Below, in pieces: positions 42,206 through 50,855 of a stretch of DNA of 64,000 bases. Each line of letters begins with the position of its first letter. Position 1 is the stretch's first letter. The translations under genes were made by a program, and so were the position numbers. The notes beneath the pieces are model-generated. The model had not been told where the DNA came from, did not search any database, and was given only the letters and a program-made list of their open reading frames with translations. The stretch spans positions 1 to 64,000 of the forward strand of contig CAZQXD010000003.1 of assembly GCA_964597315.1 (NCBI GenBank). The letters are read 5' to 3'. Origin of the DNA: CAZQXD01 sp964597315 (GTDB lineage: Bacteria; Pseudomonadota; Gammaproteobacteria; Competibacterales; Competibacteraceae).

Positions 42206-43447
42206 TCAGGATAGTTTGCGAAACAGGATGCTGCCGTTGGTGCCCCCAAAACCGAAGGAATTGGACAGCGCCACGCGAATCTCGCGCTCTTGGGGTGTAT
42301 GGGGAACGTAGTTGAGATCGCAGCCTGGACTGGGGTTGTCCAGATTGGTGGTGGGGGGCGCCACCTGGTCGCGAATGGCCAGCACCGAGAACACGGCCTC
42401 CACCCCGCCGGCCGCCCCTAGCAGATGGCCGGTCATGGACTTGGTGGAACTGATGGCGAGCTGATGCGCATGGTCGCCGAAAGCGGCCTTTACGGCGTCA
42501 CTCTCGGCCTTGTCGCCTGCGGGCGTGGAGGTGCCGTGGGCGTTGACGTAGTCCACTTCCGTGGGGGACAGGCCCGCATCGCGCAGGGCATTGACCATAC
42601 AGCGCCGGGCGCCGTCGCCGTTCGCCGCTGGCAGGGTCATGTGGTAGGCATCGCCACTCATGCCGAAACCCGCCAGTTCGGCATACATACGGGCGCCGCG
42701 ACGTTTGGCGTGTTCGTATTCTTCCAACACCAATACCCCCGCCCCGTCACTGAGCACGAAACCATCCCGGTCCTGATCCCAGGGTCGGCTAGCGCGCTGG
42801 GGTTCGTCGTTGCGGGTGGACAGTGCCCGGGCCGCAGCGAAGCCCCCCAGCCCCGTTGGCGTGGTGGCCATTTCCGCGCCGCCGGCGATCATCACATCGG
42901 CGTCTCCGTAGCTGATGATCCGACCGGCGTCGCCGATACTATGGGTGCCGGTGGTGCAGGCGGTGACGATGGCGATATTCGGCCCCTTGATCCCGTACAT
43001 GATAGACAGGTTGCCGGAAATCATATTGATGATGCTGCGGGGCACGAAGAACGGAGTAATCTTACGGGCGCCGCCTTTGAGGAAGGCGGCGTGGCCTTCC
43101 TCAATGCCCGGCAGGCCGCCGATCCCGGAGCCGATGGAAACCCCTACCCGCTCGGCGTTGGCCTCGGTGATGGTCAAGCCGGCGTCCTCTATGGCCTGCA
43201 CCGCAGCGCCGATGCCATAGTGGATGAAGGCGTCCATTTTCTTGGCTTCCTTGCGATTGATGTACTTCTCCACATCGAAATCCCTGACCGAACCGCCAAA
43301 ACGCACCGGCAGATTGCTCGTTTCGAACGCGGTGATGGGGGCGATACCGCTATTGCCCGCCAGAATGTTCGCCCAAGCCGTCTCCACATCGCTGCCGACG
43401 GGAGAAACAATACCCAACCCGGTGATTACGACACGTCTTTTTGACAA
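42206..43447 (-). CDS. fabF: Beta-ketoacyl-ACP synthase II
   Basis: 413 residues when started at the TTG at 43447, which has GAGGG 6 bases upstream and gives the expected (M)SKRRVVITGLG N-terminus. The frame is open to an ATG at 43498, but that extension has no homology. Active-site Cys is in VTACTTGTHS, His in NAHGTSTPAGD and the second His in TGHLLGAAG. It elongates acyl-ACP with malonyl-ACP and lies directly after acpP, the usual order. Confidence 0.95.
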   Translation of the reverse strand: MSKRRVVITGLGIVSPVGSDVETAWANILAGNSGIAPITAFETSNLPVRFGGSVRDFDVEKYINRKEAKKMDAFIHYGIGAAVQAIEDAGLTITEANAERVGVSIGSGIGGLPGIEEGHAAFLKGGARKITPFFVPRSIINMISGNLSIMYGIKGPNIAIVTACTTGTHSIGDAGRIISYGDADVMIAGGAEMATTPTGLGGFAAARALSTRNDEPQRASRPWDQDRDGFVLSDGAGVLVLEEYEHAKRRGARMYAELAGFGMSGDAYHMTLPAANGDGARRCMVNALRDAGLSPTEVDYVNAHGTSTPAGDKAESDAVKAAFGDHAHQLAISSTKSMTGHLLGAAGGVEAVFSVLAIRDQVAPPTTNLDNPSPGCDLNYVPHTPQEREIRVALSNSFGFGGTNGSILFRKLS

Positions 43448-43542
43448 ACGACTACCCTCGAAACAGATTCGGTTTCCCAAGCGAACAAGCGGCCGCAACC
43501 ACGCCGGTGGCTACGGCCAGTCTCAGCGGCTCGCCGGGAGAC

Positions 43543-43779
43543 TTATCCCAGGTGCGCATTGACGTAGTTGATAGCCTCCTGCACCGTGGTGATCTTCTCG
43601 GCATCCTCGTCGGGAATCTCGCACTCGAATTCCTCCTCCAGAGCCATGACCAGTTCCACCGTGTCCAGGGAATCGGCGCCCAGATCGTCGACGAAAGAGG
43701 CTTCATTAGTGACCTGCTCTTCCTTGACACCCAGTTGCTCGATAATGATCTTCTTGACGCGTTCTTCGACATTGCTCAT
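43543..43779 (-). CDS. acpP: Acyl carrier protein of fatty acid synthesis
   Basis: 78 residues from the ATG at 43779; the frame is open to 43878 without homology. The N-terminus MSNVEERVKKIIIEQLGV, the phosphopantetheine site GADSLDTVELVMALEEEF and the TVQEAINYV helix are the standard AcpP sequence. It carries growing acyl chains for the Fab enzymes encoded around it, and for lipid A and phospholipid synthesis. An upstream hairpin and TACAAT box suggest it has its own promoter. Confidence 0.98.
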   Translation of the reverse strand: MSNVEERVKKIIIEQLGVKEEQVTNEASFVDDLGADSLDTVELVMALEEEFECEIPDEDAEKITTVQEAINYVNAHLG

Positions 43780-43826
43780 GTTTTTATGATCCTCGGATGA
43801 AGTTAGGCAGCGGAACCGCCACGTAC

Positions 43827-43869
43827 ATTGTAGAAAAAAGGGATGGGGCATTACAGCAGATGACGCCCC
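43827..43869 (-). promoter_or_regulatory. Possible terminator/promoter region between fabG and acpP
   Basis: Reading the minus strand, GGGGC...GCCCC arms (43865-43869 and 43845-43849) can pair and are followed 5 bases later by a run of six T. A TACAAT box (43832-43827) follows about 50 bases before the acpP ATG. This could attenuate fabG read-through and start a strong acpP transcript, as AcpP is needed in excess. No good -35 is visible, so this is tentative. Confidence 0.3.
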
Positions 43870-43926
43870 GATGGACAAGACATGGCGAGAACGCCTTATC
43901 CAGCCCGCGCGAATCCGGGCCTGCGC

Positions 43927-44670
43927 TTAGATCATGTACATCCCCCCATTCACGTGCAAAGTCTCGCCGGTAATGTAGCCCGCCTCCGGGGAGGCCAGAA
44001 AGGCCACGGCATGGGCGATGTCGTCGGCCTCACCAAGGCGGTTGAGGGGTATGTTCTGGATCAGAGCGGCCCGGTGTTCTTCGGGCATGGCTCGGGTCAT
44101 GTCGGTATCGATAAAACCCGGGGCCACAGCGTTAACGGTGATGCTCCGGGAGCCGACCTCCCGGGCCAGGGACTTGGTGAACCCGATGATCCCGGCCTTG
44201 GCCGCTGCATAATTGGTCTGCCCGGTGTTGCCCATGACCCCCACCACCGAGGCGATACTGACAATCCGGCCGCGGCGGGCTTTCATCATCCCCCGCAACA
44301 CCGCCTTGCTGAGTCGATAAACCGAGGACAGATTGGTGTCGATGATGGATGCCCACTCATCGTCCTTCATCCGCATCAGCAGGTTATCCCGGGTGATGCC
44401 GGCATTGTTGACCAGTATCCCGGGGCTGCCGAACTCCTGGCCGATGGCCTTGATCACCGCCTCCACGGAGTCCGGGTCGGTGACATCCAGCCGCAGTCCC
44501 CGACCTTGCAGATCCTGTTCGGCCAGGTCGGCGCCAATGGCCTCGGCCCCGGTATCGCTGGTGGCGGTACCCACCACCACGGCGCCGCGTCGGCCCAGTT
44601 CCCGGGCGATGGCCCGACCGATGCCGCGGCTAGCACCGGTGACCAGGGCGATTTCCCCTTGCAGATTCAT
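43927..44670 (-). CDS. fabG: 3-oxoacyl-ACP reductase
   Basis: A 247-residue short-chain dehydrogenase: NADP-binding TGASRGIGRAIA (residues 11-22), NNAGITRDNLLMRMKDDEW, catalytic Ser in IVSIASVVG and Tyr-x-x-x-Lys in YAAAKAG, and PGFIDTDMT. It is the standard FabG of the fatty acid cluster and reduces 3-oxoacyl-ACP. It begins 1 base after the fabD stop. Confidence 0.97.
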   Translation of the reverse strand: MNLQGEIALVTGASRGIGRAIARELGRRGAVVVGTATSDTGAEAIGADLAEQDLQGRGLRLDVTDPDSVEAVIKAIGQEFGSPGILVNNAGITRDNLLMRMKDDEWASIIDTNLSSVYRLSKAVLRGMMKARRGRIVSIASVVGVMGNTGQTNYAAAKAGIIGFTKSLAREVGSRSITVNAVAPGFIDTDMTRAMPEEHRAALIQNIPLNRLGEADDIAHAVAFLASPEAGYITGETLHVNGGMYMI

Positions 44671-44671
44671 T

Positions 44672-45628
44672 TCAGACCTCCCGTGCGGCGGCCAGCGCCG
44701 CCTGCAAGCTGTTCTCGTCCAATACCGGCAGCGCCCGCACCCGTTTGTCGATGCGCTTGGTCAACCCGGCCAGCACCTTGCCAGGACCGCATTCCACCAC
44801 CAGAGACACCCCCTGTTCGGCCATGGCCTGGAGGGTTTCCACCCAGCGCACCGGGCTATGGAGTTGTCGCACCAGGGCATCGCGGATGGCCGCCGGATCG
44901 CCGTGGGCGGCCACGTCGGCATTATGCAGCACCGGGATACGCGGCGCGCGCAGTTCCACCTCGGCCAGCCGCTCGGCCAAGCGCTCGGCGGCCGGGCGCA
45001 TCAGGGCGCAGTGGGAGGGCACGCTTACCGGCAGGGTCACGGCGCGCTTGGCGCCCCGCGCCTTGGCAGCCCCCACGGCCCGCTCCACCGCCGCCGCGCC
45101 GCCGGCAATGACCACCTGACCTGGCGCGTTGAGGTTGACGGCTTCCACCACCTCTCCCTGGGCGGCCTCGGCGCAGGCGGCGCGCACGGTAGCGTCGTCC
45201 AGGCCCAGCACCGCCGCCATGGCCCCTTGGCCTTCGGGCACCGCCGCCTGCATCAACCGGCCACGCTCGGCCACCAGGCCCACGGCTGCGGTGAAATCCA
45301 GGGCGCCGGCACAGACCAAGGCGGTATACTCTCCCAGACTATGGCCGGCCAACAGCGCCGGGGTTGGCCCACCTTCGGCCTCCCAGACCCGCCATAGGGC
45401 CACCCCTGCGGCCAGCATGGCCGGTTGGGTGTTGTGGGTCTGGTTGAGTTCGGCTTCGGGACCGCCGCTCACCAGCGCCCACAGATCGAGACCCAGCACC
45501 CCGGACGCCTCCTGAAAAGTGTCCACGACTTGGGGCCTGGCAGCCAGCTCGGCCAGCATGCCTACGGACTGGGAACCCTGGCCGGGAAATACGAAGGCCA
45601 GGCCGGAAATGGGGTTAGTATTGGTCAT
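44672..45628 (-). CDS. fabD: Malonyl-CoA:ACP transacylase
   Basis: 318 residues with LAFVFPGQGSQSVGML at the N-terminus, the catalytic Ser in AGHSLGEYTALV (about 91-102), the Arg in the QAAVPEGQGAMAAVLGL region and the His in SVPSHCALM. It loads malonyl onto AcpP. It lies between fabH (23 bases upstream) and fabG. Confidence 0.97.
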   Translation of the reverse strand: MTNTNPISGLAFVFPGQGSQSVGMLAELAARPQVVDTFQEASGVLGLDLWALVSGGPEAELNQTHNTQPAMLAAGVALWRVWEAEGGPTPALLAGHSLGEYTALVCAGALDFTAAVGLVAERGRLMQAAVPEGQGAMAAVLGLDDATVRAACAEAAQGEVVEAVNLNAPGQVVIAGGAAAVERAVGAAKARGAKRAVTLPVSVPSHCALMRPAAERLAERLAEVELRAPRIPVLHNADVAAHGDPAAIRDALVRQLHSPVRWVETLQAMAEQGVSLVVECGPGKVLAGLTKRIDKRVRALPVLDENSLQAALAAAREV

Positions 45629-45651
45629 GGCAAAGTCTATGGTCGGCTTAG

Positions 45652-46620
45652 TCAGAATATCAACAAGATGGAGCCCCAGGTGAAGCCTCCGCCGAAAGCC
45701 TCCAGCAGCACGGTGTGGCCGGTCTTGATCCGGCCGTCGCGCACCGCCACATTCAAGGCTAGGGGCACCGAGGCGGCGGAGGTATTGGCGTGGTTAGGGA
45801 CGGTGACCACCACCCGCTCCATGGGCATACGCAGCTTCCGGGCCGTGGCGGCGATGATCCGGGTGTTGGCCTGATGGGGAATCAACCAGTCCACATCATC
45901 AGGACTTAGCTTATTAGCCTCCAGGGTCTCTTCGACGATCCGGCCTAGGGTGTTCACCGCCCAACGGAATACCTCGTTGCCACGCATCTCCACGTAGGCG
46001 GCATTCTCCCGGGTACTGTCGTAGCCACTGGACACCCCGGCAGGCACCCATAACATTTCCTTGAAACGACCATCGGCATGGAGATGGGTGGACATAATGC
46101 CTGGCGTGTCGGCGGCCTCGATCACCACCGCGCCGGCGCCGTCACCGAACAGGATGCAGGTGGCGCGGTCGGTCCAGTCGATAATTCGGGAAAAGGTCTC
46201 GGCGCCCACCACCAGGGCGCGCTGGGAGGAGCCGGTGCGGACGAATTTCTCGGCAATGCCCAAAGCGTAGATAAAACCCGTGCAGACCGCCTGGACATCG
46301 AAGGCGGGGCAGCCGAAATTGCCCAGACGCTCCTGGAGTTGGCTGGCGACACTGGGAAAGACGTGATCCGGGGTGGTGGTGGCCACTACGATCAGGTCAA
46401 TGGTCTTGGGGTCCACGCCCGCCGCCGCGATGGCCTGGTGGGCGGCCTGCTCGGCCAGATCGCAGGTGGTTTCCCCCGGCGCGGCGATATGCCGCTGCTT
46501 TACCCCGGTGCGCTCACGGATCCAGCTATCCGAGGTATCGACCATTTTTTCCAGCTCGTGGTTGGTCAATACCCTTTCCGGCAGATAGCCACCGGTGCCG
46601 ATGATTTTTGCGTATTTCAA
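45652..46620 (-). CDS. fabH: Beta-ketoacyl-ACP synthase III
   Basis: 322 residues with ERTGVKQRHIA, active-site Cys in VQAVCTGFIYAL (about 112), His in DWLIPHQANTRI and Asn in VPNHANTSAASVPLAL. It starts fatty acid synthesis by condensing acetyl-CoA with malonyl-ACP. Its ATG overlaps the plsX stop by 4 bases. The plsX-fabH-fabD order is that of enteric bacteria; as I recall, Pseudomonas lacks fabH at this site. Confidence 0.97.
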   Translation of the reverse strand: MKYAKIIGTGGYLPERVLTNHELEKMVDTSDSWIRERTGVKQRHIAAPGETTCDLAEQAAHQAIAAAGVDPKTIDLIVVATTTPDHVFPSVASQLQERLGNFGCPAFDVQAVCTGFIYALGIAEKFVRTGSSQRALVVGAETFSRIIDWTDRATCILFGDGAGAVVIEAADTPGIMSTHLHADGRFKEMLWVPAGVSSGYDSTRENAAYVEMRGNEVFRWAVNTLGRIVEETLEANKLSPDDVDWLIPHQANTRIIAATARKLRMPMERVVVTVPNHANTSAASVPLALNVAVRDGRIKTGHTVLLEAFGGGFTWGSILLIF

Positions 46621-47645
46621 AGCGCTTGCCCTTCAGCTTCCAGGTAGAGCAGGTGTTTTTTGATCCGTTGAGGTACCGCCTTTTCAACTTCTGTCATGGC
46701 GATGATAATGGCGTTGGCAAAGGCCAGCGCGTCGGCGCCGCCATGGCTTTTGATGACGATACCCCGTAATCCTAGCAGGCTCGCACCATTATAGCGCCTG
46801 GGATCGATCTTGCGGCTGAAGGCACGCAGCACCGGCAAGGCCGCCAATCCCGCCAGACGGGTGAGGGGGTTTCTCTTGAACTCCACGGTCATGTAGTGAC
46901 GGATGAGTTTGGCCACGCCTTCCATGGTCTTGAGGGCTACATTGCCCACAAAGCCATCGCAGACCACCACATCCACCTGCTTCAGAAAGGTATCGTCCCC
47001 TTCCACGAAGCCGATGTAATTGAGGTCGGAGGCGGTCAGCAGGGCGGCGGCCTGTTTGACCTGTTCATTGCCCTTGATCTCTTCCGCGCCAATGTTCAGC
47101 AAGCCCACCCGGGGCCGCTCGATGTTGTCCACCGCCCGGACCAGCTCAGCGCCCATGACCGCGAACTGCAACAAATGCTCGGCCTTGCTGTCCACATTGG
47201 CCCCCAGGTCCAGCACCCGGGTGTGGCCGTGCAGGGATGGAATGGTGGTACAGATGGCTGGCCGGTCAATGCCCGGCAAGGTTTTGAGTACAAACCGGGC
47301 CGTGGCCATCAGGGCGCCGGTGTTGCCGGCGCTGACGCAGGCATCGGCCTCGCCCCGCTTGACCAGGTCGATGGCCACCCGCATGGAGGAGTCTTTTTTC
47401 AGGCGCAGGGCTTGGGAGGGCAGTTCATCCATGCCCACGGTCTGGGAGGCGTGCTGCACCGCTATCCGAGGATGCCCGGCGGCTTTGAGGGCGGCCAGTT
47501 TAGCGGTCAGCACCGGCTCCTGCCCCACTAGGATCAGGTTCAGACCCGGGCGGGATTCCAGGGCGGTGAGGGCAGCGGGAACGACCGCATCAGGGCCGAC
47601 ATCCCCCCCCATCGCATCAACGGCGACGGTCAGCGGCCGGGTCAT
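46617..47645 (-). CDS. plsX: Phosphate acyltransferase
   Basis: A 342-residue protein with PlsX hallmarks: TVAVDAMGGDVGPDAVVPAAL at the N-terminus, VSAGNTGALMATARFVLKTLPGIDRPAI, LDLGANVDSKAEHL, VGLLNIGAEEIKGNE and CDGFVGNVALKTMEGVA. It makes acyl-phosphate from acyl-ACP for phospholipid synthesis. It sits 102 bases after rpmF and overlaps fabH by 4 bases. Confidence 0.96.
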   Translation of the reverse strand: MTRPLTVAVDAMGGDVGPDAVVPAALTALESRPGLNLILVGQEPVLTAKLAALKAAGHPRIAVQHASQTVGMDELPSQALRLKKDSSMRVAIDLVKRGEADACVSAGNTGALMATARFVLKTLPGIDRPAICTTIPSLHGHTRVLDLGANVDSKAEHLLQFAVMGAELVRAVDNIERPRVGLLNIGAEEIKGNEQVKQAAALLTASDLNYIGFVEGDDTFLKQVDVVVCDGFVGNVALKTMEGVAKLIRHYMTVEFKRNPLTRLAGLAALPVLRAFSRKIDPRRYNGASLLGLRGIVIKSHGGADALAFANAIIIAMTEVEKAVPQRIKKHLLYLEAEGQAL

Positions 47646-47747
47646 GGTTTAACGAGTGCGTTGGAAGTCAGTGGACTTGACGGCGTCTTACTGGGACGCC
47701 GCCATGGCATCAGGCAAGGCGGCTTTGGGTGCACCACCCCGGCGCGT

Positions 47748-47930
47748 CTATTCTTCGGCTTCGGTGACAATCACCTGGCGACCGCGATAATAACCGCCAG
47801 GGCTGACATGATGGCGACGGTGGGTTTCACCGGAGGTGGGATCAATGGACAGGGCCGGCGTCTTCAGAGCGTCGTGAGCGCGGCGCATGCCCCGTTTGGA
47901 GCGGGTTTTGCGGTTTTGTTGTACGGCCAT
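47748..47930 (-). CDS. rpmF: 50S ribosomal protein L32
   Basis: A 60-residue basic protein starting MAVQQNRKTRSKRGMRRAHDAL, with the conserved HRRHHVSPGGYYRGRQV end. It has no CxxC zinc ribbon, as in most proteobacterial L32. It lies 7 bases after yceD, the universal yceD-rpmF-plsX arrangement. Confidence 0.97.
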   Translation of the reverse strand: MAVQQNRKTRSKRGMRRAHDALKTPALSIDPTSGETHRRHHVSPGGYYRGRQVIVTEAEE

Positions 47931-47937
47931 GGCTAGG

Positions 47938-48471
47938 TCACTCCTGATTCTTTACGTCTTTCAATAGGGTCGAGAGCGCGGCGAACGGATGAGTCTGGTT
48001 CTTCTCTGCGGACGGTTGTTGGGGCAATTGATAACCGTTGGCCAGGCAAGGCTCCAGCGTGGCGTGCATGGGCGCTAGGGGCAGGGCCAGAATCAGCTCG
48101 TCCTCCACTAGCTCCGACAACGCCAGCATATCATCCTCCGCCACTTGCAGCGGTTCGTAACCGGTCGGCAAAGCGACCGCCTGGGCCTCGGTTCGCACCA
48201 ACCCCAGCCGATACTCCGCCCTTAGCGTCAGCGGCATCGGACTCAGACAACGCTGACAGACCACGGTAACCGTCGCTTTGATCCGCCCTGAGAGGTAACG
48301 GACCCCCTGTTCGTCCCGACCCGCCTCCAGCACCATCTCGGCCGCGCCCGTGGCGGCTTGCACCAGCGAGGCCAGCCGCAGCATGGATGCCAAGGACAAT
48401 TGGCCCCGCAACTGGCCGCCGGTGCTGGCCAGTTTCCACGGATCAATGCTTCCAGGGAGGCGGGACTGCAT
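47938..48471 (-). CDS. yceD: YceD family protein (DUF177)
   Basis: 177 residues from the ATG at 48471. Homology to YceD begins there (LPGSIDPWKLA), and the strong promoter at 48482-48510 excludes the longer open frame to 48510. The VVCQRCLSPMPL motif with two cysteines, TGYEPLQV and LSELVEDELILALPLAPMH are conserved family features. In other bacteria the protein has been linked to 23S rRNA accumulation. It is the first gene of the minus-strand rpmF-plsX-fab operon. Confidence 0.9.
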   Translation of the reverse strand: MQSRLPGSIDPWKLASTGGQLRGQLSLASMLRLASLVQAATGAAEMVLEAGRDEQGVRYLSGRIKATVTVVCQRCLSPMPLTLRAEYRLGLVRTEAQAVALPTGYEPLQVAEDDMLALSELVEDELILALPLAPMHATLEPCLANGYQLPQQPSAEKNQTHPFAALSTLLKDVKNQE

Positions 48472-48481
48472 AAGGGCCGCA

Positions 48482-48510
48482 ATGATATATGGGGTCGGCA
48501 ACCCTGTCAA
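48482..48510 (-). promoter_or_regulatory. Sigma70-type promoter of the yceD-rpmF-plsX-fab operon
   Basis: On the minus strand TTGACA (48510-48505), a 17-base spacer and TATCAT (48487-48482) form a near-consensus sigma70 promoter. The predicted start lies near 48475, only a few bases before the yceD ATG at 48471, so the transcript would be leaderless or nearly so. Confidence 0.65.
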
Positions 48511-48581
48511 AATTCTTTAAAGTATTGTCCTGGCGCGAAACTCTCTATCAATTTTACTCCTAAAATTATGAGGATGATCCC

Positions 48582-49181
48582 ATGACCGCGACGCTTCCCG
48601 ACGGCCGCCGGTTTATTTTAGCTTCCACCTCCCCCTTCCGCCGGGCGCTGCTGGATCGTCTGGGCCTGCCATTCGAGGTCAGCGCGCCGGATATCGAAGA
48701 GACGCCCCGGCCCGGAGAGCAAGCGGCCGAACTGGTGGCCAGGCTGGCCGAGGCCAAGGCCCGGGCGGTGGCAGCCCGGGAATCCCAGGCCCTGGTGATC
48801 GGCTCCGATCAAGTGGCGGTGCTGGACGGGGACATTCTCGGCAAGCCCGGAGACCATGCCCGGGCAGTGGCGCAGCTAAGCCGGGCGTCCGGTCGCACCG
48901 TGAGTTTCTATACCGGCCTGTGCCTGCTAGACAGCGCCAGCGGTCGGACCCAGGTGGCGGTGGAGCCTTTCTGGGTGGTGTTTCGGAAACTGGACCCGGA
49001 GTGCATCGAAAGCTATCTGCGCCGGGAGCAACCTTACAACTGCGCTGGCAGTTTCAAGTCCGAAGGGTTGGGCATCACCTTGTTTCGGCGCCTGCGGGGC
49101 GACGATCCCAATAGCCTGGTGGGCCTGCCCCTGATCCGGTTGGTGGACATGCTGAAACAAGAGGGTGTGAGGGCGCCCTGA
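48582..49181 (+). CDS. Maf-like nucleotide pyrophosphatase (YceF type)
   Basis: 199 residues with GAGGA 7 bases before the ATG. The Maf motif reads LASTSPFRRALLDRLGLPFEVSAPDIEETPRPGE, the YceF-type ETPR signature. SDQVAVLDG and NCAGSFKSEGLGITLF follow. YceF-type Maf proteins hydrolyse 7-methyl-GTP and are thought to clear modified nucleotides. It is divergent from the yceD operon and convergent with sppA (1 base between stops). Confidence 0.93.
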   Translation: MTATLPDGRRFILASTSPFRRALLDRLGLPFEVSAPDIEETPRPGEQAAELVARLAEAKARAVAARESQALVIGSDQVAVLDGDILGKPGDHARAVAQLSRASGRTVSFYTGLCLLDSASGRTQVAVEPFWVVFRKLDPECIESYLRREQPYNCAGSFKSEGLGITLFRRLRGDDPNSLVGLPLIRLVDMLKQEGVRAP

Positions 49182-49182
49182 T

Positions 49183-50172
49183 TCAGCGCAATGGCGGGTC
49201 CAGCCCCAGCACCCGGCCCACGGCCCGTTGCACGGCGGTCTCCACTCCCCCCAAGAACCGGTCCAGCACCTGGGGCCGGTGGGTATAGTTCACGATTTTT
49301 CTGCTACCGATCAGCTCTTCGGCCACATAGCGGGCGCTGGCCAGGCCGTCCACCAGACCCAACTCGACGCTTTGTTGGCCGGTCCATACCAGGCCGCTGA
49401 ACAGCTCCGGGGTTTCCTTGAGGCGCTCGCCCCGCCCCTCCCGCACGGCGGCGATGAACTGCCCGTGAATGGCCTCCAGCAGGGTCTTGAGATGGGCTAT
49501 ATCCTCGGAGCGAGGCGGCGAGAAGGGGTCCAGAAAGCCCTTGTGTTCGCCAGCGGTGTATAAGCGCCGCTCGATACCCAGCTTGTCTAGGGCCTCCACG
49601 AAGCCAAAGCTGTCGGTGCGCACGCCGATGGAGCCGACGATGCTGGCCTGGTTGGCATAGATCGCCTGGGCCGCCGCCGCCACATAATAGCCCCCCGAGG
49701 CCCCCACGTCCGCCACCACGGCATAGACCGGTATAGCCATGTGTTCCCGGCGCAGTTTTTGGATTTCGTCGTAGATCTCCCCGGCTTGCACGGGGCTGCC
49801 GCCGGGACTGTTGATGGCGATGATGACCCCGGCGGTGCGGGGGTCATCGAAGGCGGCCCGCAATCCAACGATCACATTTTCGGCGCTGGCCTCGGTACCT
49901 TCGGCGATCACGCCGTGGAGGTCCACCCGGGCGGTATGTTGCTTGCCAATCGCTCGGGTTTCCCAATCGCCTGGCATGGCCAGCACCAACAGGGCCAGCA
50001 GGTACAAAAAAATCAGGGATTTAAAAAAAATTCCCCAGCGCCTGGCGCGACGCTGTTCGAGCAGCGCGACGAAGGCGACCCGGCCGATCAGATCCTTGGC
50101 CCAGGTCTCGTCCCGATCCGGCGCCCCGGCGCCGTCCTGCTTTTGCGGTGCTTCCCAGGGATTGTCGCTCAT
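49183..50172 (-). CDS. sppA: Signal peptide peptidase, S49 family (SppA 36K type)
   Basis: 329 residues from the ATG at 50172 (the frame is open to 50247, inside the phosphatase gene). It has one membrane segment (FFKSLIFLYLLALLVLAM, about 50-68), the ClpP-fold core GVIIAINSPGGSPVQAGEI, catalytic Ser in DVGASGGYYVAAAA and Lys in AGEHKGFLDPFSPP. It degrades cleaved signal peptides in the inner membrane. The short, single-domain form matches that of Pseudomonas in the same gene order. Confidence 0.92.
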   Translation of the reverse strand: MSDNPWEAPQKQDGAGAPDRDETWAKDLIGRVAFVALLEQRRARRWGIFFKSLIFLYLLALLVLAMPGDWETRAIGKQHTARVDLHGVIAEGTEASAENVIVGLRAAFDDPRTAGVIIAINSPGGSPVQAGEIYDEIQKLRREHMAIPVYAVVADVGASGGYYVAAAAQAIYANQASIVGSIGVRTDSFGFVEALDKLGIERRLYTAGEHKGFLDPFSPPRSEDIAHLKTLLEAIHGQFIAAVREGRGERLKETPELFSGLVWTGQQSVELGLVDGLASARYVAEELIGSRKIVNYTHRPQVLDRFLGGVETAVQRAVGRVLGLDPPLR

Positions 50173-50180
50173 GGTCGCTT

Positions 50181-50855
50181 TTAGTGTTCCTGGAACCTGC
50201 CGCGCCGCTCCAGCAAGCCCGGTAGTTCGTGAATGGATTCCAAACAAGCCAGGGGCTTGTGGACCAGTAATCGCTCCGGCTCATGGGCGCCGTAACCTAC
50301 TCCCACCGCCGCAGTCCCGGCATTGCCCGCCATGGCCAGATCAAATTCGGTGTCCCCCACCATAACCGTAGCGATCGGCGCCACATCCAGCTCGGCCATG
50401 ATCTCCAGCAGCATCTGGGGGTGGGGCTTGGAGGGCGCTTCGTCGGCACAGCGGGTCGTGTCCCAGAACCGCTCCAGGCCGCTTTCCTCCAGACAACGGC
50501 GTAACCCGGCCCGGCTCTTGCCGGTGGCCACGGCCAGACGATAACCCCGCTGGCTCAGGGTCTCCAATACCTCGGGTACCCCAGGAAACAACGGGCAGGG
50601 TTCCTTGGCATGGAACAGAAACCGCTTCCGGTAAGCATCGGCCAGCAACCGGTGTTCCCCTTCGGCATGGTCAGGATATAAGGCCCGGCAAGCCTCCGGT
50701 AACCCCAGGCCGATGATCTCCCGGATCTGATGATCCGCCAAAGCCGACAGGCCCAACTCGGCGGCGGCGGTCTGCATGCAGGCCACGATCCGCGCCGCAG
50801 AATCCATGAGCGTACCGTCCCAGTCGAACACCACCAATTGGAAGCCAGCGCTCAT
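50181..50855 (-). CDS. HAD-superfamily phosphatase (Gph/phosphoglycolate phosphatase-like)
   Basis: 224 residues with HAD motif I FDWDGTLMDS (nucleophile Asp11), a helical cap, motif II VATGKSRAGL, motif III Lys in SKPHPQML and motif IV MVGDTEFDLAMA. The relatives in this position (between rluC and sppA) are annotated phosphoglycolate phosphatase or a general small-molecule phosphatase. The true substrate cannot be read from sequence. ATG overlaps the rluC stop by 4 bases. Confidence 0.88.
   Translation of the reverse strand: MSAGFQLVVFDWDGTLMDSAARIVACMQTAAAELGLSALADHQIREIIGLGLPEACRALYPDHAEGEHRLLADAYRKRFLFHAKEPCPLFPGVPEVLETLSQRGYRLAVATGKSRAGLRRCLEESGLERFWDTTRCADEAPSKPHPQMLLEIMAELDVAPIATVMVGDTEFDLAMAGNAGTAAVGVGYGAHEPERLLVHKPLACLESIHELPGLLERRGRFQEH

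Noticed and set aside
43882..45397. Long plus-strand open frames over fabG and fabD
   Set aside because: Both shadow well-conserved minus-strand genes and their products are low complexity without motifs.
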